Part shown: positions 53,718-64,000 of the stretch, piece after piece
How the letters are laid out: the number at the start of each line of letters is the position of its first letter
How positions within the stretch are numbered: position 1 is the first letter of the stretch
NCBI GenBank assembly: GCA_033032865.1
Contig: JAWHQI010000277.1
Span: forward strand, 2,512,501 to 2,576,500
Direction of reading: 5' to 3'
DNA: 64,000 nucleotides
Source: Dactylorhiza incarnata
Lineage: Eukaryota; Streptophyta; Magnoliopsida; Asparagales; Orchidaceae
Made by a program: the position numbers and the translations under genes
The notes under the pieces: model-generated
Told to the model about the DNA's origin: nothing
Seen by the model: only the letters and a program-made list of their open reading frames with translations
Databases searched by the model: none

Positions 53718-55955
53718 TCATCTCCTAGGAGGCCTGTTTCTCCCTACATGAGCTGCGACATCTTGCATGTCGTTCACTGCGGCCATAACCGACACCAGGC
53801 TGTGATTAGCCAGCATTGCAGACCGGTGGATTTTCGACATTTCCTTGTCCACCTGCTCCATGGGGATCAGTACAATTTCAGGTTGCGGTCTCTCCGCTGG
53901 ATGATCGCTGGAGGTACCCGGTCGCATCAGCATCTTTCCGTGACCGCTCCTCAGCCTCTCATTCTCCGCGGACAGCGCCGTAGCCTTCCCCCTATAGTAT
54001 TCAGCCTCTTTTTCAGCCTTCTTAAGAGCTCGCGCGATCTCGGCAACCCTCAGATCGCATTCTTCACGAATCCTCTTCTCATTGGAACGCAATCTTTCTT
54101 CAAGATCACGGATCTGATCGTTCTGAGTCCGCTCCCTCATCAGCATAGAACGAACATCCTCAAACATGGGGTTAAGGATGTTGGTTAGCTGAGGGGAGAT
54201 CTCGATGTGCTGAGGAAGTTCTCCCTCCTCGATCTCAGCATTTTTGTTATCTGCGGTCATAGGAGATGGGTTATTTCAATCATGAGCATATGATCAGATA
54301 AGCTTTTTAAATAAACAGAAAGAGTACTTGGAAAGAAGTCGAGACCGCAGTCACGTAAAGCTCTTCCGATATCTTTAGTGACCGCGGGATCAGCGGTCAT
54401 AGAAAGACGATCTGATCCCCTTAAGCGCTCCAGATCCATTCTTTCCAAACCTCTTTTCTGCGTTTTTTCTCCCTCTTTTCTTCTCCTTTTTAATTCTTCG
54501 TTACTTAAGAGGATATCGTCGGTCTCAATAAAAACGATCTCGTGTTTTCTTTCAGGAGAAGCAAAACGAACTGTAGGTAATGGAAGGAACTCAGCTGACT
54601 GAAGAATCATTTTATTCTTACCAGCTCGTGAAATCGAGACCGCCGTCGCACGATCTGCTGCAGCCTTGTTCGAACGATCTCCCTGAAGAGAATCATCCAG
54701 GAGACCGCTAGAAAGTGCAGCTTTCTCCTTAGCGATCTGCAGCTTCTCCGCGATCTCCTCACCGTTTTTGTCCGAAGTCTGCAAGACCTCAACCTTTTTC
54801 CTCTCTTCAGCGATCAGGGCCGCCTTTTCCTCAGCAATCCTGACCGCTTCTTTCTTCCTCTCCTCAGCGATCAGAGCCACTCTCTCCTCAGCAACTCTGA
54901 CCGCCTCTTTCTTCTTCTCTTCCTCGACGGCCTTAGCCGCCTCTCTCCTCTTCTCCTCTTCTCCTCTTCCTCTTTTTCCTTTTTCTCTTTCTTCTCCTTG
55001 TCTTTCTTCTTCTCCTCGTCCTCCCTCTTTTTCTTCTCCTTCTTCTCCCTCTTTTCTTTCTTATCTTTTTCTTCTTTTTCCTTTTCTTTCTCCTCTTTTT
55101 CCCTCTGTTCCTCTACCTCTTTTTCTTTCCTCCTCTTCACCATCTCTTCCATTTCCATCTTTTTCCTTTTTTCCTCCTTTGCCTTGATCGCTGCGTCGGC
55201 GATCTCCTTCTCCTTGTCCGCGATCTCCTCATCAACGGCGGCATTTCTGAGAGCTGAAGCCTCTAAGGGATCCAACACCTGCAATGATGAAAAAGATGAA
55301 TTATTAGAAGAAACCTCATCAAGGTAGGCAATTAATCCAGAATCATCCTCTCTTGGTAAGGTTGAGACCGCGGGAAGGAAGGAGAGATCGCCCCTAGCAT
55401 TCACCTTCTGAAACTCAGCGGAGTCTTCCAGGTCAATGGATTCAGAAAATCTGGTCGCCTCCATGGCGGTCACATCTTTTCCTTCCTCATTTCTTCTGCT
55501 CCTCTTATAAGTCAAACTAGATGGACTTGTATTTTTTCTCTTCTTGCCCTTTGCAGCGATCTCCTGGTCAGCGATCTTCTGCCTCAAGGATTCGGCCTCA
55601 GCTCCCTTCTGACGCAGCCCAGCCAGAATGACCTCGGTGGAGACGGTCTCAGGAAGCTTGGAAGATGTTTGACCTAGTGCCTCCAGGGATTTCTGACAAT
55701 TAAAATGGAAAAGTCAGGCAATTTCCATACAGGATCTGAAGAAGTATTAGACGGATCAGAAGCAACAGAGACCGGCACAATCGAGCCCTCAGGAAGCTCA
55801 GTTTTCTTTAACGGAGATCGGGCGGTCTCCTTTGAAGTGCTCACTTTTGTTAAGATCTTCGGTGCCTTTTTTCCTTTCTTTGAGCTGACACTTTCCTTTT
55901 TTCCAGGAGAGTTCGCTTTCGATGGGAGAGCTTTTAAGAGATCGAGCATAGTCAT
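53718..55955 (-). pseudogene. TAT-E accessory gene 1, coiled-coil protein (antisense)
   Basis: Minus strand, ATG at 55,955 (MTMLDLLKALPSKANSPGKK). A basic N-terminal exon is followed by a short intron ending at 55,693 (TTGTCAG; donor uncertain). A long exon has a very Lys/Glu-rich coiled coil (KEEKRKKMEMEEMVKRRKEK and many repeats). A frameshift lies near 54,950, after which heptads continue (LIAEERKKEAVRIAEEKAAL). A 77-nt GT-AG intron (54,251-54,327) leads to the last exon, again coiled coil (IRDLEERLRSNEKRIREECD) and ending VGRNRPPRR. No enzyme motif. Its partners in TAT-1 and TAT-2 share position and character rather than clear sequence. Confidence 0.65.
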
Positions 55956-56040
55956 CTTTGCAAGGTCGCACCTGCCCAATTATCAAAGACCGCTCAAATA
56001 GTTGAGTTCCTCAGTGTCTTGCGAAATGAAGTTTTCAGCA

Positions 56041-56050
56041 GGTATTTATA
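56041..56050 (-). promoter_or_regulatory. TATA box of TAT-E coiled-coil gene
   Basis: TATAAATACC on the minus strand, about 85 bp before the ATG at 55,955 and about 90 bp inside the 3' LTR boundary. Confidence 0.65.
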
Positions 56051-56121
56051 GACCAAGCCGCATTAATGATGGTCACGGTCTCAGCGGTCAAAGCTTACAT
56101 TTTCGAAGTTCCAGGTGCAAC

Positions 56122-56138
56122 TTAAAAATGTGCGGGGA
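56122..56138 (+). other. TAT-E polypurine tract
   Basis: TAAAAATGTGCGGGGA just before the LTR start TGTTTGCCC. TAT-1 and TAT-2 have the related GAGCGGGGATT at the same place. Confidence 0.65.
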
Positions 56139-56141
56139 TTA

Positions 56142-56609
56142 TGTTTGCCCAGAAAGCCCGCGACCTCCTCTCATTGTTCATTTTTCCCGGTCTCAGCGGT
56201 CTCAAATTAGGTGATCGCCCAGATCGACAGATGCCTCCTCAACCGAGATTTTCTAAGTACCCAGCGGTTAAGATAGTGCGAGATCGCCGGCTCAAGCGGT
56301 CTGGTCGTTTTTCTTATTTTTGTTATTTGTACCCCATTTCCTTGCCCCGGCTCTCCTATACCCCGGGCAGCCCGTAGTTTTTCAGTTCTGCCCGTTTGGG
56401 CAGCCCCCTCGTCTATAAATAGAGGGGTAGGGGTACCAGAAAAGCACTTTTGGCTCCGAGGCTCCAGCTTACAACCTGTGTAAGCGGTCTCATTTCTTCG
56501 TGATCGCCATTTCGTGATCGTTTTCCCTTTGTTCCAGCATCTTCTGTCTTAGTAACCTGCACTTCGCAGTTTTCTCTCATCCCTTTTAGTGTGAATTTTG
56601 GAGGTACCA
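56142..56609 (+). repeat. TAT-E shared LTR
   Basis: 468 bp; acts as the 3' LTR of unit 1 and the 5' LTR of unit 2. TATA box at 56,412-56,424. Confidence 0.9.
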
Positions 56610-56682
56610 TTTTTGGCACCAACAGAACGAACACGCGACCTTCAGATTTCGAAGTGTCAGGTGAAATCCATAGACTTCCAAG

Positions 56683-59600
56683 ATGGCTGATCGCCGTAGA
56701 GGTCGTCCCTTGCGATCTCCCAGCGTTCCCCCTTCCGATCACAACCCGTTAGAAGCGCTTGAGCGCCGCTTCGAGCTTCGTGTTGAGCAAGCTCTCCGTG
56801 AGGCCGCCCGAGCTAGGCAGGACGCCACCTCAGTTCAGCAGGAGATGGCGCGGTCTCAGCAAGAGGCCGCTCGAGATCGGCAAGAAGTCGTCCGGGCTCA
56901 GCAAGAGTCCGCAAAGCAGATTGAGGCTATGAACCAGGTTCTAGCCGCGATCTCCCAGAAAATCCTTCCTCAATCCTCTCAGGCCGCCACTCCACACCGC
57001 ATGGCAGGCGGTCACCCGAGCGATCACCCCGTCTTCCAGCCCGCAGCTCCTCAGCGATCTCAGCATGAGGAGTTTGCCGCCCGTCGTAACTCTTTTCGAG
57101 CCGCAGCCCAGGGGCCTCCGGCCTAAACCCTGAATTTTGAAGAAGGATTTGCTTACCCTCAAGATCCTCCTGCCTCTTTTCTTCCTCCTCCAGGACCTTC
57201 TGTTTTTGGGGAGCCTTCCCCCTTTACCGATGAGATTCGTCGGGATCCGATTCCTCATGGATTCAGAGAACCTCGCCTTCCAGTGTATACAGGAGAAACC
57301 GACCCAATGTGCCATCTTCAAGCCTTCGAGTCTGCTGTGGCTCTCAGGAACATTTCAGATGGAGTGAGGTGCAAGCTGATGGTCACCTCCTTCGATGGGT
57401 CAGCCATGGAATGGTTCTATAAGCTGCCTTGTCGATCTATCCCAAGCTTTGCTGCCCTGAGGCAAGAGCTCCTCCTGAGGTTCCCCACCGCAAAGAAGAG
57501 GAAGAGTGGTCCTGCGACCCTCTTCAAGATCAGGCAAGGGGACAACGAAACTGCAGCGCATTTCGTTGACCATTTTCAGAAAGAGATCTTGGGAGTTAGG
57601 GATATGGATCTCTAGCTCTACATGGTGGCTTTGATCAGTGGTCTGCAGGAGGGTCCTCTGAAGTTCAAAGTCACAACCAAGGAGCCTAGCTCCTATCAGG
57701 AGCTGATCAGCATTGCCAATCGCTACATAGAGGGGGAGATCAACAACCCCACCTATGTGAGCAATTTGACAAACAGGGCCACTCAGAAAGGCTCTGCGGG
57801 ATTTTATCCGGCTCCGTCTTCCTCTAAGCCCCGACAAGAGCTCCCACCTCCGGCTCCGAGAGGTAAGAATTACCGCAACAGCCGCTTCAACCGAGGTAAT
57901 CAATCCTTCCCACTTCAAAATTCATTTCTTCAAACTCCCGCTACTCCTGCTCCGCAAGTCACCCCCATCCACCAGATCCAGCGTGCTCAACCTCCTCTTC
58001 TACCCATTCCTTCACTTTACAATGAATCCCAAGAGTCCTTCACGGACTTTGGCGTTTTTATGAATGAAGTGATTCAAGTACTTCAGAAGCAGCCCTTTTT
58101 CAAGAGGCCAGCTCCGCTAAATTCTGACCCGAAAACCAGAAACCCAACTCTCTATTGTGAATATCACAGAGATAGGGGTCATTTGACAGAGGATTGTAGA
58201 GCTCTCCGCCTGTTCTTAGAGAAGCTTCTGAAGGAGGGTAAGCTTCGAGATCTCATCCAGAAGAATGATTCTTCCAAAGCCTCAACCTCCAAGGCTAAGG
58301 AAGTAGCGGAAGTCCATTGGGAATGCGAAGAAGTGGACGATATTGGCCATCTCGGCAATATCGGCTTTCCCAATGAATGCGTGGATGCTGATGACGAAGG
58401 CGCCTTGGGCAATCTCTTCTGCATCCACAGAGGTGCAGGTCCGGAATCTTCAAGGAAGGCGAGTCTGAAAAGGGTTTATCAATCAGAGGTTGCTGCCACC
58501 TCTTCAGCCCCGGTCCGAGGAACGGTCACTTTCGGTGACGAAGACCTTCCTCAGACCGCGAATCCTTTTGACGACGCGGTCGTCATCAAAGCTGTAATTG
58601 AAAATTATACAGTAGAGAAGATTCTGATTGACACGGGAAGCTCAGTCAATGTGCTCTTCAAACCCGCCTTCGAGGCGTTGAAGACAGGTAAAACCCTCCT
58701 TTCAACTGAAGGCCCCCTTTATGGTTTTTCAGGAGAGAAGAAAGAAGTAGAAGGGCTCGTCACTCTTTCTGTGATTCTGGGGGGGATAGTGAAGCTGGTC
58801 AAATTTATAGTCGTTGATGCTCCCAGTAGCTACAACGCCATCTTTGGAAGACCCTTCTTGAATGCCTATCAAGCCATCGTCTCCACCTACCATCAAGCGG
58901 TGAAGTTCGCCTTGAACGGCAAACAACACCGAATAAGGAGCGACCCAAGGAAAGCCAGGGAATGCTATGTAAAGACGGTCAACATGATCGTATCCTCTCC
59001 TCCCCAAGAAATCATGATGGCTGAATCAATCGAAGCTCCTGAACAAGTCCAAGCTGCAGAGGAAATTGAGGAGGATGCAAGAGATGGAGTTCGCTTGGAA
59101 CCTGCCCAAGCAACTCAAGAGGTTCGGATCAGCGAGGAAGATGAGAGCAAGAGCCTCTCCATCAACGCTGAGTTATCCGAAGCTGACAAGGGTCAGCTCA
59201 TCTCTTGTCTTCTACAAAATCTAGATATCTTCGCTTGGTCGGCAGATGATATGCCCGGAGTGGATCCGGATGTTGCTTGCCACCATCTCAATCTTGACCC
59301 AAACTTCATCCCGATCCAGCAGAAGAAGAGGTCGGTTGCAACTACTCTAGCACAGCCTATCCGTGAAGAGGTAGAGAAGCTCCTGAAGGCAAAGTTTGTC
59401 CAACCAATCCAATACCCAGAATGGGTGTCAAACGTTGTAATAGTGAAAAAGTCGGGTGGAAAGTGGAGGATGTGTGTCGACTTTACCAAACCTAATAAAG
59501 CTTGCCCCAAGGATTGCTACCCCTTGCCTCGAATAGATTCTTTAGTAGATTCTGTGGTAGGTTATTCTTTTATGAGTTTTTTTGATGCTTTTTCAGGTTA

Positions 59601-62313
59601 TCATCAAATCAGAATGCATAAACCAGATATACCTCATACTTCATTTATCACAAATGATGGTTGCTTCTGTTATCTCGTAATGCCTTTCGGCCTAAAGAAT
59701 GCTGGAGCAACCTATCAGAAAATGATGGACACAGTGTTCAGAAGTCAAAAAGGAAGAAACCTTGAGGTATATGTTGATGACCTCTTGGTAAAAAGTAAAC
59801 TGTTCTCTTCTCATCTTAGAGACCTCTCGGAAACTTTTGCAACCCATCGAACTTTTAATATGAGGTTGAATCCGTTGAAGTGTGTTTTCGGTGCAAGTAA
59901 AGGAAAATTCCTGGGTCACCTCCTTACTCCAGAAGGGTTGGAGCCCAATCCTGACAAAGTAAAAGCTATTCTGGAAATGCCACCTCCCAAGTCCCCAAAA
60001 GAAATTCAGCAGCTAGGAGGGAGGATGGCAGGCTTAAGTCGCTTTATCTCCCGTTCGGGAGATAAGAGTGCACCTTTCTTTAAAACCCTCCGGGGAGGGA
60101 GTAGGTTCGAGTGGACAAAGGAATGTGATGATGCTTTCATTCAGCTTAAGAAGCAATTGACATCAACCCCTTTGCTCCAAAGCCCGCGAGAGGGAGAAAA
60201 TCTTTTCCTATATATGGGAGTCGGAGCTGATTCCATAAGCTCTGTTTTGGTCCGAGAGGAGAAAAAGAAGCAATTCCCAGTCTATTACGTAAGTCGAATC
60301 CTGAAGAATGCAGAGACTCGTTATCCTATCCTCGAAAAGTTGGCTTTAATGCTTATAACTTCAGCAAGAAGATTAAGACCATATTTTCAAGCTCACTCGA
60401 TTTTAGTCGTTACTGATCTTCCATTAAAGAGTGTCTTGGAGAAGCCAGAGCATTCGGGCAGGCTGGCGAAGTGGGCAATAGAGCTCAGTGAGTTTGACAT
60501 ATCCTATGTTCCAAGAATGGCTATCAAAGCTCAAGTCTTAGCGGACTTCATGGTGGATGCTAAAGAAGTTGAGTCGCAGAAGGGGGTCGGAGTGCCCCTT
60601 GCCTGGAAAATCTTCGTGGATGGAGCTTCAGGGAAAAATTCTTCCGGAGCAGGAGTTATCTTAATCAACCCAAATGGAGTAAGACTGGATCAAACGCTAA
60701 AGTTCTATTTCCAAGTAACAAACAATCAGGCGGAATATGAGGCTTTACTAGCCAGTCTCAAGTTTGCTAGGGAGGTGGGGATTGATGATGTCGAAGTTTT
60801 CACAGATTCTTTGGTGATGGCTTCTCAAGTGAATGGGATTTTTGAAACTAGAGATAGTATTTTAAAGCAGTATCTAACTCTGGTAAAAATTGAGGTGGGG
60901 AAGTTCAAAAGCTTTGATATCAATCATATTCCAAGAGGTGAGAACGTGGAAGCAGATGAGTTGGCAAAATCTGGACTTCTCTCAGGAGGAACAACTTCGG
61001 AGTTGTTTCGCCCGGCGATTGAAGAAGGAGAGGTCATGGAGATTGATCAACATCCGTCTTGGATGGATCCGTTTATTCTATATCTCTCAACCGGAGAGCT
61101 CCATTCATCAATAAAGGATAGGAAAAGATTTAAACGAAAAACGGCTAACTATTATCTTGTTGCAGGAGTGCTTTATAGAAGAACTTTCCTATCGCCATTA
61201 GCACGGTGTGTTTCGGAGGAGGAGATTCCAGCGGTCCTTCAGGAGGTCCATTCTGGAGAATGTGGAAGTCACTCTGGAGCCAGAACTTTGGAAAAAAGAA
61301 TTCTAAGGCAAGGCTATTTTTTGCCTCAAATGAGGAAAGATGCGGAAAAATTTGCTAAGAAATGTGTAAAGTGCCAGAAGTTTGCTCCTCTCCAAAATCA
61401 GCCGGCTCAACAACTCAAGTCGATATCAACTCCATGGCCGTTTGCAGTTTGGGGAATGGATTTGATTGGGCCTTTCCCTATGGCAAGTGGGCAACGTCGA
61501 TATATTATAGTCATGATTGACTATTTCAGCAAATGGATAGAGGCAAAAGCATTGGCCAAAATTACCACTCAAGCCGTGAAAAATTTTATTTGGGGAGAGA
61601 TAGTATGTCGACACGGAATTCCAATGGCAATCATCACGGATAATGGTCCTCAGTTCAACAATTCAATTCTTATTAATTTCTGTAAGCAAATTGGCGTTGA
61701 GCTACGTTTCGCTTCCGTACATCATCCAAGAAGCAATGGGCAGGTAGAGGCCGCCAACAAACTCATCATAAACCTCTTGAAAAAGAAGGTAGAAAATGTC
61801 AGGGGCAACTGAGCAGAGCAACTACCTTCCGTCTTGTGGGCCTTGAGGACAACTCCAAGTTCTGCTACTGGAGAAACTCCATTCAAATTATCACACGGTT
61901 CCGAAGCCCTTATCCCGGTGGAATTTGAAGTAAAAAGTCCAAGAGTGTTATTGGCGCAACAGAGTCAAATTGACTGGATGGAAGGAAATGATGAGGAGTT
62001 AAAATGCAACCCGGATTTAATTGAGGAGTTGAGAGATACGACAATCATCAGGCAAGAAGAGGTGAAGAGAAGAATGGCGAGGCTGTTCAACAAAAATATA
62101 AGAACCAAAGAATTCGCTGTTGGGGATCTAGTCCTGAAAAAAAAAGATTCAGCAGCAAGAGCTGGTTCAGTTGGAAAGCTTAACCCAAATTGGGCGAGGC
62201 CGTTTGTGGTGAAGAGCGTGCTTAAAAATGGCGCTTACCATCTCCAAACTTATGAAGGGAAAGAATTGTCTCATTCATGTTGCGGAGATGATCTCAAACT
62301 CTTCTTTTCTTAA
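56683..62313 (+). pseudogene. TAT-E gag-pol, copy 2 (three nonsense codons)
   Basis: Exactly the same length as copy 1 (5,631 nt), with no frameshift and the same domain order. Nonsense codons are TAA at 57,124-57,126 and TAG at 57,613-57,615, both in gag, and TGA at 61,810-61,812 in integrase. None coincides with those of copy 1: copy 2 has sense codons where copy 1 is broken in RNase H and integrase, and copy 1 has sense codons where copy 2 is broken. RT, both RNase H domains and the catalytic integrase residues lie in one uninterrupted stretch from 57,616 to 61,809. Confidence 0.95.
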
Positions 62314-63847
62314 ATGTTCGTATCCAATTCACTCATTCTTTTTCTCACTTTTTCCTCTCAAATGTCATGCAGGTATTATCAAAGCATTCGCAATATGAGT
62401 GATGGGTGACAAGTTTTAAGAGTGTTATTTTTTGAAAAGCCAAAAACCTGTCAAGTGAGACATCGACGGATCCTACTATCTTCCCCCTCGACTTGTTAGC
62501 TCGACGTGTAATTCTGCCGGGACCACAGATGTCGGGGAGATTTCGAATCTGTGTAGCAGTAGCTCGCCAAGCTTGAGCGGTGGAAGTTTAGGATACCGGG
62601 TCCTTGCTGACATCTGGCACACCTCAGCATTTCAAAGGGGTCTAGGTGGCTGGCCCACCTCTATCATGCATTAAGAAGGACATTGTTACGATCTTAATGA
62701 TCTTTCAGGGAAAGCAATGTCGGTATAGCCTCCGCGGCATGACCACACCTGCCCTACCGATCATTTTGGTCCGCAACTCTCGAATACTCGTTGAAGCGTG
62801 GTTAGGTAAGGGGCGGTCAGAAACATCCATGACCGTCGCCTGAACCTTAGATTGGCATGTTTGCAGTAAACTCGGTAATCCTTTTTTTTTTAAAGAGAGG
62901 GAATGTCGGTATAGCCTCCGCGGCATGATCACACCATCCTTTTGGATCATTCTTTGAGATCCCATTTTCATATCTTCTTACTTCAAAAAGAAAATCTTAT
63001 TCATCCCTTTGTACTGGGATCGGGCGGTCAGCAATTTGTGAGACCGCATGTTTTCCTTTCCAACTTTCTCCAAAGAGTGGTTTGAGTCATTTACGATCAC
63101 CGGACACAACTTTTTCAGGATAATTGAGGTCGCTAATTCAGAAAGCTCTTATGCCGACTTGACAGAGCTCGACCCGGTCTCAGTAAGATCGAGATTCTGG
63201 TATTCCCCGTTATTCGAAGTTACATGGAATAATCATGATGCTGTCTCCCATCAAGTGAGTTGGGTTTTTTCTTCAAAAGGGCGGTCTGAATATAATGTGA
63301 TCGCTAAACTGGAGATTCATGAAGAGTCATTGTTTATCTTTTCAAGTAATAGTTTTGGTTATCAAAGGGGTCGTCAGACGGATTTCCAATCATTTGGGCG
63401 CCGAACACCCAAAAGTTTAATGAGTTCAAATCATCTTCAAATTGTAGTTTCCTTATGTGGCGATTTGTATAATGTGAGACCGCATGACTATCGCAAATAA
63501 GTTGGTTATTTTCTGATCACAGTTAAGTTGCTGAATGTCTTTCAATGATCTGATTATCTCGAGATCGCAGAGTGATTTTGTTTATACAAAGTATCTTTCC
63601 TTCAAGGTCTTTTTGTTTTTTCCAAGAGATCGCCACCTGAAATCCTTTAATGGTGATATAAAATTGTAGCAAGCCTAAGGCATTGAGATCGAATGCCGAG
63701 TTTAAACTCAGAAGAACAAATATATGCATCAAAAACAAACTCATCCACAGACAATATAACAGAATCTAATTTTCATATATATTCTGAATTTTCAATTACA
63801 ACGAGATCGCTCGGTCTCCGAAAGGGAAAAAGGGAAGTTCGTACAAT
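62314..63847. other. TAT-E unit 2, 3' spacer
   Basis: Near-identical to 50,114-51,646, including the 36-bp direct repeat. Confidence 0.7.
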
Positions 63848-64000
63848 TCACTCTCTCTTTGATCTCTTAGAAGACCGCTCGCTTGAAGAGGAAGAATCAG
63901 TTTCTGCGGAAGATTCTTCTAAGCTGTTCCCAGGAATTCTAGATCCAGAGCTTGAGCTCGAACTGGAATCCAGACCCTGGGTATAGCCGCTTCCGCTTTC
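63848..64000 (-). pseudogene. TAT-E unit 2, accessory gene 2, C-terminus (partial)
   Basis: Equivalent to 51,647-51,799: the Ser-rich acidic tail and basic end of the Transposase_28-like protein. The rest lies beyond the window, so its integrity cannot be judged. Confidence 0.7.

Larger units (their letters stand above)
43943..56609 (+). mobile_element. TAT-lineage Ty3 retrotransposon TAT-E, unit 1
   Basis: LTR (43,943-44,409), primer site, one-frame gag-pol, non-coding spacer, two antisense accessory genes, polypurine tract, LTR (56,142-56,609). Total 12.67 kb. A second internal region starts immediately after the right LTR, so that LTR is shared by two units. Inserted in the 5' LTR of the Tekay-type element. 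Confidence 0.9.
56610..64000 (+). mobile_element. TAT-E, unit 2 (runs off window)
   Basis: Repeats unit 1 from its primer site (56,614) at an offset of 12,200 bp (12,201 after a 1-bp insertion in the T/A run near 62,890). The window ends at the point equivalent to 51,799 in unit 1. Confidence 0.95.

Noticed and set aside
1..64000. tRNA, rRNA or organellar genes
   Set aside because: Scanned by eye for tRNA-like arms and conserved rRNA text and found none; only primer-binding sites complementary to tRNA ends are present. A tRNAscan-SE run would be decisive.

Overview
This is a stretch of flowering-plant nuclear genome made almost entirely of nested transposable elements. The evidence is plant-type LTR retrotransposons (Ty3 TAT, Reina and Tekay chromoviruses, Ty1/copia), primer-binding sites for plant initiator tRNA-Met, MITEs, a LINE, a SINE tail and one intron-containing plant gene piece. 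The sequence does not let me name the species.

Layout. 1-5,400: AT-rich DNA with two large inverted-repeat systems, a chromovirus 3' end and LTR, an LTR-derived palindrome and a SINE-like tail. 5,400-8,900: AT-rich DNA holding a complete non-autonomous miniature LTR element (6,353-7,828, target duplication CATCC) and a small MITE. 8,900-13,000: the only host gene, the last three exons of an RPRD1/Rtt103-like RNA polymerase II CTD-associated protein. Its last intron carries a LINE remnant, which is itself split by a small LTR element (9,791-11,579, target duplication GAGGC). 13,091-13,887: two more MITE/foldback elements.

15,213-39,453 holds two TAT-lineage retrotransposons on the minus strand. 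TAT-1 is only a 3' end, cut off by a Reina-type chromovirus (19,393-23,706). TAT-2 (25,003-39,453) has a 3' LTR, two reverse-oriented accessory genes, a 90-bp minisatellite and a decayed gag-pol. A 5'-truncated copia element (31,696-36,997) interrupts TAT-2, with a patchwork filler junction. A gag-only Tekay-type element with 2.3-kb LTRs (39,454 onward, minus strand) sits in the TAT-2 gag. Into its 5' LTR a third TAT family (TAT-E, plus strand) has inserted as a tandem unit: LTR (43,943) - 11.7-kb internal region - shared LTR (56,142) - second internal region running off the window end.

The most interesting system is the accessory module shared by the three TAT families. It sits between pol and the 3' LTR, antisense to pol, and has two adjacent spliced genes, each with its own TATA box. 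One encodes a charged coiled-coil protein. The other encodes a protein with a plant gypsy-type Transposase_28-like domain, a second conserved block and a coiled coil. In each family the LTR and module DNA is packed with a different short word: GAGTGGACC/GGTCCACTC in TAT-1, CTCGC/GCGAG in TAT-2, GAYCGC/GCRGTC-type words in TAT-E. In TAT-E, pol is nearly free of its word. I suggest, as inference only, an element-encoded DNA-binding or anti-silencing system coevolving with its own sites, comparable in logic to VANC of Arabidopsis VANDAL transposons.

Nearly all retroelement reading frames carry nonsense codons or frameshifts. The two TAT-E gag-pol frames have identical length with two and three different nonsense codons, and the LTRs differ by about 1.3%, so the tandem is young.
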